Shown in pieces: positions 56,834 through 64,000 of a DNA stretch of 64,000 bases. Under the pieces are notes generated by a model. The model was not told where the DNA came from. It made no database searches and saw only the letters and a list, made by a program, of their open reading frames with translations. Each line of letters starts with the position of its first letter. Position 1 is the first letter of the stretch. The position numbers and the translations under genes are program-made. Source of the DNA: Sipunculus nudus (Eukaryota > Annelida > Sipuncula > Golfingiida > Sipunculidae); contig CM049314.1 in assembly GCA_026874595.1 (NCBI GenBank), forward strand, positions 73,670,300-73,734,299, in the 5' to 3' direction.

Positions 56834-59800
56834 AGCTCAGCTGACTGAAAGTCATCTGAGCTGTAGGGATCACCTTTTGTCCGTCGTCCGTCCGGCCATC
56901 CAGGCGTCTGTCTGTTAACAGGGCACAAATCATAACTGCTAGACCCGGAATCTTCTTACTTGAAATCCTGGAGGTCTATGGAAATTCTCCTTGTAAACCT
57001 GAAATTAGGTCACTGTGACCTATATTCTTCGAGCTATGGGGTTCTGAAGTACCCCCCAGAATAATGCAAAATTTAATACAAAAGCTGAAGTATCTGAACA
57101 ACTAATGCATTAATCACCATGATTCTTTGCATGGATATTGATCATGGAGTGTTTCATCAATTTCTTGAGATTGGTGGCGCTACCTATCTTTTTTTTATTT
57201 TTTTACAATTTTTTTTCTCTACTTTTGTGATCTTTAAACATTTGGTCACCTATAAACAGGGCACAAATCATAATGACTGGACCTAGAATCTTCTGTCCTC
57301 ACCTCAAGGGAAGCCCATAACAGGTCTACATGGAAACCCGAAATAAGGTCCCTGTTACCCATATTCTGTGAGCTATCCCTTACAGAAATTTTCGGGCATG
57401 GAGTATACTTAAAGTGTGCTTCATTAGTGCTTATTTTGTGCTTTTCAGCAAAATTCAGTCTTGAAAAGTGCTTTAAATGTGCTTTTTGAGAACTTAGAAA
57501 TTTTACTGGATGCTCAAACTATGCTTTAAATGTACCTCATTTGTGCTTTCAGTGAACACCACAAACTGTTTAAGTATGAAACCTACCTATTATGTGCTCC
57601 AATAGTACTTAATTTGTGCTTCTTAAACTGCTTCATTCATACTTTATCATCAATACCAAAAACTAAAAAGTTCAAAATGTACCTAAAATATGCTTCATTA
57701 GAACTTATTTTGTACTTCTAAAATTTTCCTTTACAAATGAGCATAGGAAATGCATTGTTCTGACGTGTAATATATGAGTCCTACTGTGCTTAAATTGTGC
57801 TCCTTGATAGAGAACTCAGAAGGACAAAGTGGGACCATGCTTCCAGTGTGCTTCAGAAGTACTTTGAATATGAATAACATACTTGAAAATAAACTCGATC
57901 CAAAATCTGCTAAGTCCAAAACAAACCTCAAATATGCTTCATTTGTACTTCCTGTGTGCTTCCAAAACGTCCTTAAGATATGATCAAGTGAAATGGCTTG
58001 TACTGATGTGTATAATTTTAGGTTCTGTTGTGCTGAAATTGTGCTTTTTGTAAAGAATGGAATATCATAGTTTAGTTTGCATCCTGGTAGAGGGCAGCAT
58101 ATGAAAAGGTCAAGGCCACGCAGCAACATGTGTATACTAAACAGGAGGGAAAACCTTTTCAACTGGAGTGAGTTAAACATTACTAAGTGAAACACGTTGA
58201 TCTTTTGTGTTTACCATTAGTTTCCAAACATGCCTTGAAACCTAAAGAATTAGGTATATTATTACTTATTTCCCAATATGTTACACTTTTAAAAATATAA
58301 AAAGAATGAATACTCATAAATTCAAATATGGCTTCAAATGACATGGTCGTCACAGTTCAAAACATTGTCTTTTCTGTTATAAACAGTGCATATAATGAGG
58401 GACAGTTTCAATATGTTAAAGACTTTGATATATTCAATAGTTAATGCATGCAGTTTGAAAAATAAAATGATGTATAATGCAGGAAATGCTTGCCAAAAAT
58501 GAAGATGCTGGGTATTTTGTGAGGTGATAAGCTGTACTGGAAAGCCAGATAACAGTTCAGCCTTTAAAAAAAACAGAGTTCATCTTAAACAATGATAATT
58601 TGGAATAAACTTAATAATATCTTGCATTCAGTTTGTCCATTTCTTTAGATGAATGTGATTGTATGCTAAATATCATGTTTTAAAGTGCTCATGGTTTGTT
58701 GATTGATTCTTGTTGTATCTTGTATGTCTTCAGATGTGCTTCTTATATGATGAAACAGTACTTCAGGAGTGTTCCAAAAGTGCTGATTCTGGGCTTCCAT
58801 GGGTGCTTCAACTGTGCTTTTTATGTGCTGAAACTGTACTTCAGAAGTGCTCCAATTGTGCTTATATAATCTGTGCTTTCATGGGTGCTTCACATGTGCT
58901 TCTTATGTGCTGAAACTGTACTTCAGAAGTGCTCAAATTGTGCTTATTTTGTGCTTCCATGAGTGCTTCAAATGTGCTTCTTATGTACTGAAACTGTACT
59001 TCAAAAGTGCTCCAATTGTGCTTATTCTGTGCTTCCATGAGTGCTTCAGGTGTGCTTCTAATATAATGTGCTGAAACTGTACTTCAGAAGTGCTCCAAAT
59101 GTGCTTTTTCTGTGCTTCCATGAATACTTTACATGTGCTGGAACTGTGCTTCAAAAGTGCCCCAAGTATGCTTTTTCTGTGCTTCCGCGAATACTTCTAA
59201 TCTGCTGAATATGTGCTTCAAAAGTGCCCAAGGTATGCTTTTTCTGTGCTTCCATGAATACTTCTCTTGTGCTGAATATGTGCTTAAAAAGTGCCCCAGG
59301 TGTGCTTTTTCTGTGCTTCCATGAGTACTTCTCATGTGCTGAAACTGTGCTTCAAAAGTGCTCCAAGTATACTTTTTCTGTGCTTCCATGAATACTTCTC
59401 TTGTGCTGAATATATGCTTAAAAAGTGCTCCAGGTATGCTTTTTCTGTGCTTCCATGAGTACTTCTCATGTGCTGAAACTGTGCTTCAAAAGTGCCCCAG
59501 ATGTGCTTTTCTGTGCTTCAGTGAATACTTCTCGTGTGCTGAAAATGTGCTTTAAAAGTGCTCTAAGTATGCTTTTTATGTGCTTTTATAGTGCTCCTGC
59601 TCAAATATTTTTAAGTGCCATTTCAATTCAAGTAACATTTAAGCACATTCTGAATATGCTTAAAAGGTGCTTTTTATATGCCACAACTGTGCTTAAAGCA
59701 TGCTTCATTTATACTTCTATTGTGCTTTTTCTGTGCTTCTTGACTGTGCTTAAACTATGCTTTTTTCTGTAAGGGATGGGGCTCTGAAGTACCCCCCAGA

Positions 59801-60428
59801 ATAAAGATTTGGTCATATATTAACAGGGCACAAATCATAATGACTGGACCTAGAATCTTCTGTCCTCACCTCCAGGGAAGCCCATAAAAGGTCTACATGG
59901 AAACCCAAAATAAGGTCCCTGTTACCCATATCCTTCATGCTCTGGGGCTCCGAAGTACTCCCCAGAATAAAGATTTGGTCATCTGTTAACAGAGCACAAA
60001 TTATAATGACTTGACCTAGAATCTCCTTTCTTGATATGCTGGGAGGCCCCTGAAAAGTCTCCTTGTGCACCTGAAATTACATCTCTGTTACCCATATCCT
60101 TCATCCTATGCGGCTTTGAAATACCCCCCAGAATAAACATTTGGATTTGTTAACAGGGCACAAATCATAATAACTGGACCTAGAATTTTATTTTTTGACA
60201 TGCTGGGAGACCCCTGAAAAGTCATCTTGTAAACCTTGAAAATAGGTGTCTGTTACCCATATCCTTCATGCTACAGAGCTCCATAGTACCCCAATGAATA
60301 TTGGATGATTTTATACAAAAGGTCAAGTTTGGAAAAAGTATTTCATTCAAATTTGACATTCAGATGATAAAATTACTTTTGTCAACGTCTTCCTGGTCAG
60401 CTGGGCGTCATGACCCCTGGGTCACTTG
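56834..60428 (+). mobile_element. Pearl/HINE-like element, copy I
   Basis: It starts AGCTCAGCTGACTGAAAGTC plus a GTCC tract (56880-56902). The core units are of the copy-H kind, and it ends cagctgggcgtcaTGACCCCTGGGTCACTTG. Since copy H has no other 3' end, the terminus at 60428 might belong to H, I or both. It is interrupted by the TGTGCTT element at 57377-59775. Confidence 0.65.
57377..59775. mobile_element. TGTGCTT-rich terminal-inverted-repeat element
   Basis: The ends are CCCTTACAGAAA and TTTCTGTAAGGG, flanked by AT (57375-57376 and 59776-59777). Intact host units read gctatggggc, so the insertion duplicated AT. The interior is packed with TGTGCTT / AGTGCTT motifs. From about 59100 they form regular 66-68-bp units (starts near 59111, 59179, 59245, 59312, 59379, 59446, 59512); before that units are near 80-85 bp. 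Open frames up to 115 codons (Cys/Phe/Ser-rich on +) and 154 codons (minus, 57731-58195) are translations of the repeat or lack domains. A 2-bp AT duplication is reported for ISL2EU-type elements, but the assignment is uncertain. Confidence 0.75.
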
Positions 60429-60765
60429 TTTAAGAATAGATTGGGTTTTTAAAAAGCATTGTAGCCAATTGAAAAAGGCTTTCTGTATTTGAAAACAGAT
60501 TTGACAACATGCTGAGTTTCAGCTGCCAAGTCAAGAGGTCACTCAGTACAAACAGGTGGGGTCCAGACATCACCATGGCAACTGAACTGGCTCTGGAGGG
60601 GTGTCTTGACAATGTGTCTAGACAATGTGTCTAGACCTCAAGACACAGCGTCTAGACGTCTAGACACAATGTTTAGATGCAGAATTCCCAGATTATTGGA
60701 ACTATATCTTTCAACTGTTTGAAAAAAATTGGTTTGCATTTTAAGCTAATCAAGTTTATCATCAG
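60429..60765. other. Short unique spacer with TCTAGA palindromes
   Basis: Between copy I and P3 copy b. At 60605-60672 the string gtgtctagac occurs twice directly, and its inverse gtctagacac follows, with the perfect palindrome GTCTAGACGTCTAGAC. No gene. Confidence 0.6.
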
Positions 60766-62370
60766 GTCACATGTGAACTGCTGCGCCCTCATTTTTGGTT
60801 GACCTCTGACCTTTCCTCGCTGCCCAGTGTCCATTTGTGCGTCTGTTTCCACACATAAACCTGCATATCTCGGGAACCAATTGACCGATCAGGCTAAAAA
60901 TTTTGCACAAATGTAACCCTTTGATAGCTTTATAACATACACTAAAAATGGTGGTGCCACCTGCAACCGTTTTTGCACAGCGTCCATCTGTTCATCTGCC
61001 TTTGGATAATATCACTCATATCTCAGCAGTGTTTTGACTTATCCACCTAAAATTTTGCAGGTTTATACATCCTGGACAGCTTTCTCGATTTTATGACAGG
61101 TGGCGCCGCCTACATTCACGTTTACTCTGCAGACACCCAAGCTCATATCTCGGGAACCGTTTGACCGATTGGGCCAAAATTTTGCATGTGTATAGATCTC
61201 ACATAGCTCTTCATCGTAGGCAAAACTGGTGGCGCCACCTGCAACCACTTATGCACAGCGTCCATCTGTTCTTCTGCCTTGATGTAAAATCACTCATATC
61301 TCAGAAGTGGTTTGACATATCCACCTGAAATTTTGCAGGTTTATACATCTCGGAAAGCTTTCTAGATATATGACAGGTGGCGCCACCTACATTCAGGTTT
61401 ACTCTGCAGACATCCAAGCTCATATCTCGGGAACAGTTTAACCGATTGGGCGAAACTTTTGCATGTGTATAGATCTCACATAGCTCTTCATCATAGGCAA
61501 AACTGGTGGCGCCACCTGCAACCACTTATGCACAGCGTTCATCTGTTCATCTGCCTTGGGATAAAATCACTCATATCTCAGCAGTGGTTTGACTAATCCA
61601 TCTGAAATTTTGCAGGTTTATACATCCTGGACAGCTCTCTTGATTTTATGACAGGTGGCGCCACCTACATTCAGGTTTACTCTGCAGACATCCAAGCTCA
61701 TATCTGGGGAACCCTTTGAATGATTGGGCCAAAAGTTTGCTTGTGTATAGATCTCACATAGCTCTTCATCATAAGCAAAACTGGTGGCGCCACCTGCAAC
61801 CACTTATGCACTGCGTCCATCTGTTCATCTGCTTTGGGATAAAATCACTCATATCTCAGAAGTGGTTTGACTTATCCACCTGAAATTTTGCAGGTTTATA
61901 CATCCTGGACAGCTTTCTTGAATTTATGACAGGTGGCGCCACCTACATTCAGGTTTACTCTGCAGACATCCAAGCTCATATCAAGGGAACCCTTTGACCG
62001 ATTGGGCCAAAAGTTTGCTTGTGTATAGATCTCACATAGCTCTTCGTCATAAGCAAAACTGGTGGCGCCACCTGCAACCACTTTTGAACACCATCAATCT
62101 GTTCATCTGCCTTGGGATAAAATCACTCATATCTCAGCAGTGGTTTGACTTATCCATCTGAAATTTTGCAGGTTTATACATCCTCTACAGTTTTCTCGAT
62201 TTTATGACAGGTGGCACCACCTACATTCACATTTGGGGTGCAGACATCCATGCTAATATGCAACCCACCGCACTCTATTCCCCTTGCGACTTAATCCATG
62301 CCCCACTTCACCCGTCCCATTCTGATTTCTGTGGATACACATAGTTGCTTGTCGACTACCCATATTCTTG
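60766..62370 (+). mobile_element. 278-bp-unit tandem element (family P3), copy b
   Basis: It starts ACATGTGAACTGCTGCGCCC and has five units with landmarks (catctgttcatctgcc) near 60985, 61264, 61542, 61820 and 62099, a period of 278-279 bp. It ends with the degenerate hairpin tagttgcttgtcgacta and ccatattcttg, where copy a has ttctag. Each unit has two GGTGGCGCCACC palindromes about 130-150 bp apart. The recurring minus-strand frames (MVAGGATSFAYDEELCEIYT...) are the unit translated, not a gene family. Confidence 0.8.
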
Positions 62371-62453
62371 CAGGTCCAAAATGTCCATTTTGCTGAAACC
62401 AAAATGACTAAGGTAGATATGCAGGACTTATGAGGATCAATAATAAATTTTTA

Positions 62454-64000
62454 GCGAACCTGTGAGCTTATGCGATGGTGTGGCGTCGTCCGGCATCCGG
62501 CGTCCGTTGTCCGTCTTCTGTACGTTAACCCATACTATCTTGAAAACGGCAAGAGTTAGCATTATAAAATTTTATGCAAAAATTAGTCATCTAAAAAACT
62601 CTATCGGATTTTGCTTATTTTTTGGCTAACTGCATTTTCTTAGATTTTATAGGGAAAGAGCTTAAAAACCTTTAAAAATCTTTCTTCTCTGAAACTGTTC
62701 AGCCAAATTGTTCAATATTTCACAGAAATTATCCCTGGAACAATCTCTCTCAAGTTTGTTCGAATGGTTTAAGTTCGGTGATTTTTGGCGGAGTTATAAG
62801 AAGTTAAACTTCGTCATTTGTCCAAAAAAGCATACTAAAATTACAATTTCAGAAACAGCTGGAGCTATCATCACCAAATTTTATGCGAATGTGTGTCACA
62901 TGAGTCTTATCTGTAATTGAGGTATTGGTGGCGCCACCTGCATCAGCCTTTTTTGTACGGCGGTCATCAGTGCATTTATCATACTGAGGGCTACAAAAAA
63001 CTTCTTCTCTGAAACCATACAGCCAAATTGTTTAATATCGCACAGAAATGATCTTAGGGTACTGCTTTCTGAATTTTGTTCAAATGGTCTCAGTTCAGTG
63101 ACTTTTGGCTGAGTTATGGGAAGCTGAATTTAGTCATATGCCATGACAGCCCATTTTAGCTCAGTGGCTACAAAGATCTTCTTCTCAAAAACCACTGGGC
63201 TGGATTCTTAAATCTCACACATGAATTATCCTTAGATATTGATAATTCAAGTTTGTTCAAATGGTTTTGGTTCAGTGATTTTTGGCCGAGTTATAGGAAG
63301 CTTAACTTAGCCATTTTTCTGTATTTTCCTATATGAGTTATAAACCTGCAAAATATTTTTGAAGGACACAACTGAGGCTAATTTGTTTAATATTTTACAA
63401 TGACTGGAGCTAGCATCATGAAATTTAATGCAAAAAATTAGCCATCTGAAAAACTCTGCATTTTCTTAGATTTTATAGAGAAAAAGCTAAAAAACTGTTT
63501 AAAATCTTCTTCTCCAAAATGGTCTAGCCAAATTGTTCAATATTTCACAGAAATAATCTCTTATACCAGCTCTCTCAAGTTTGTTCAAATGGTTAAATTT
63601 GGGTGAATTTTGGCCGAGTTACAGGAAGTTGAACTTAGTCATCTGTCCAAAAAAGCATACTAAAATTACAGTCTCAGAAACGGCCGGAGCTATCATCACC
63701 AAATTTTATGCCAGTGTTGGTCACATGAGTCATATAGGAAATGCAGGTATTGGTGGCGCCACCTGCATTGACCTTTTTTTGTACTGGGTTCATTGGTCAT
63801 CTGCATATTAACCCATAATTTCTCAGGAATAGCAGGAGCTACCATCCCCAGATTTTATGCAATAATCTGTCACATATCGAATGTTGTGGGATTCAGCTTA
63901 TTTTTTTGTTATCTGCATTTACTTAAATTTTATAGGGAAAAGGCCGAAAAACCTGTAAAAGTCTTCTTCTTGTAAACATTCCAGCTTAATTGTTCAATAT
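62454..64000 (+). mobile_element. Tandem-core element (family P4), cut by window end
   Basis: It begins AGCGAACCTGTGAGCTTATG after a T run, followed by a GTCCG-rich tract (62488-62520) as in the other pearl-like families. Diverged units follow with landmarks agccaaattgttcaatattt (62701, 63020, 63532) and ggtggcgccacctgcat (62929, 63752). Frames such as 62708-62920 and 63581-63811 translate the unit. The 3' end is outside the window. Confidence 0.65.

Noticed and set aside
57731-58195. 154-codon minus-strand frame
   Set aside because: It lies inside the TGTGCTT element, has no recognised transposase or other domain, and mainly reflects A/G-poor codon use of the motif.
59425-59772. 115-codon Cys/Phe-rich frame and its neighbours at 58710-59555
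   Set aside because: Translation of the TGTGCTT repeat. Comparable frames occur in all three phases, so there is no sign of coding selection.
61063-62081. Repeated MVAGGATSFAYDEELCEIYT-type frames
   Set aside because: One frame per 278-bp unit of P3. The periodicity is the DNA unit, and units differ by changes typical of neutral drift.
49003-62300. CRISPR-like array
   Set aside because: The repeated units are long (180-333 bp), contiguous and without unique spacers, in a eukaryotic transposon context.

Overview
The window looks like AT-rich nuclear DNA of a marine invertebrate, most likely a bivalve mollusc. The evidence is split genes with GT-AG introns, abundant microsatellites and homopolymer runs, and many copies of non-autonomous repeats built like the bivalve 'pearl' and Helentron-associated (HINE/DINE-1) elements: paired subterminal inverted repeats, a GTCC/GTCY microsatellite, tandem core units and a 3' hairpin. 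No bacterial-style gene, rRNA, CRISPR array or convincing tRNA gene is visible. The assignment to bivalves is an inference.

Only one gene is supported strongly. It is a four-coding-exon short-chain dehydrogenase/reductase on the + strand (19510-24820, spliced protein 368 residues), of the retinol dehydrogenase / 17-beta-hydroxysteroid dehydrogenase 6 type. Its catalytic residues are intact and all junctions are GT-AG and in frame. Three further exon candidates are weak: a possible alternative last exon (25917-26019), a signal-peptide-like first coding exon on + (42845-42920), and a terminal exon on the minus strand (35156-35307).

Layout. 1-5000: an old repeat relative of 11.5-12.0 kb carrying a 107-bp element with a 9-bp target-site duplication (TSD), a (TTA)n array, a Tigger-like element and a tRNA-derived SINE. 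5.0-6.3 kb: a hAT-type element with an 8-bp TSD. 6.8-9.2 kb: pearl/HINE-like copy A. 10.0-12.7 kb: a 2.68-kb relative of the 107-bp element. 12.8-14.7 kb: pearl/HINE-like copy C. 14.7-18.3 kb: degenerate duplications, SINEs and repeats carrying CCAAGATGGCGGCC. 19.5-24.95 kb: the SDR gene, with another hAT element in intron 1. 25-31 kb: mostly featureless intergenic DNA. 31-34 kb: pearl/HINE-like copy B and GC-rich CGCG motifs. 35.4-39.5 kb: inverted copy E. 40.1-42.9 kb: a terminal-inverted-repeat MITE, a 278-bp-unit repeat element and the exon candidate. 43-64 kb: an almost solid pile of nested mobile elements.

The nested pile is the most interesting part. Insertion junctions can be reconstructed because the host elements are tandemly repeated and supply uninterrupted paralogous sites. 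From these I infer a PIF/Harbinger-like element (TSD TTA), a piggyBac-like MITE (TSD TTAA), two separate pearl/HINE-like families that both insert between T residues, and an odd 2.4-kb terminal-inverted-repeat element made almost entirely of a repeated TGTGCTT-type motif. Otherwise dissimilar tandem-core families in 40-64 kb all carry the same palindrome, GGTGGCGCCACC.
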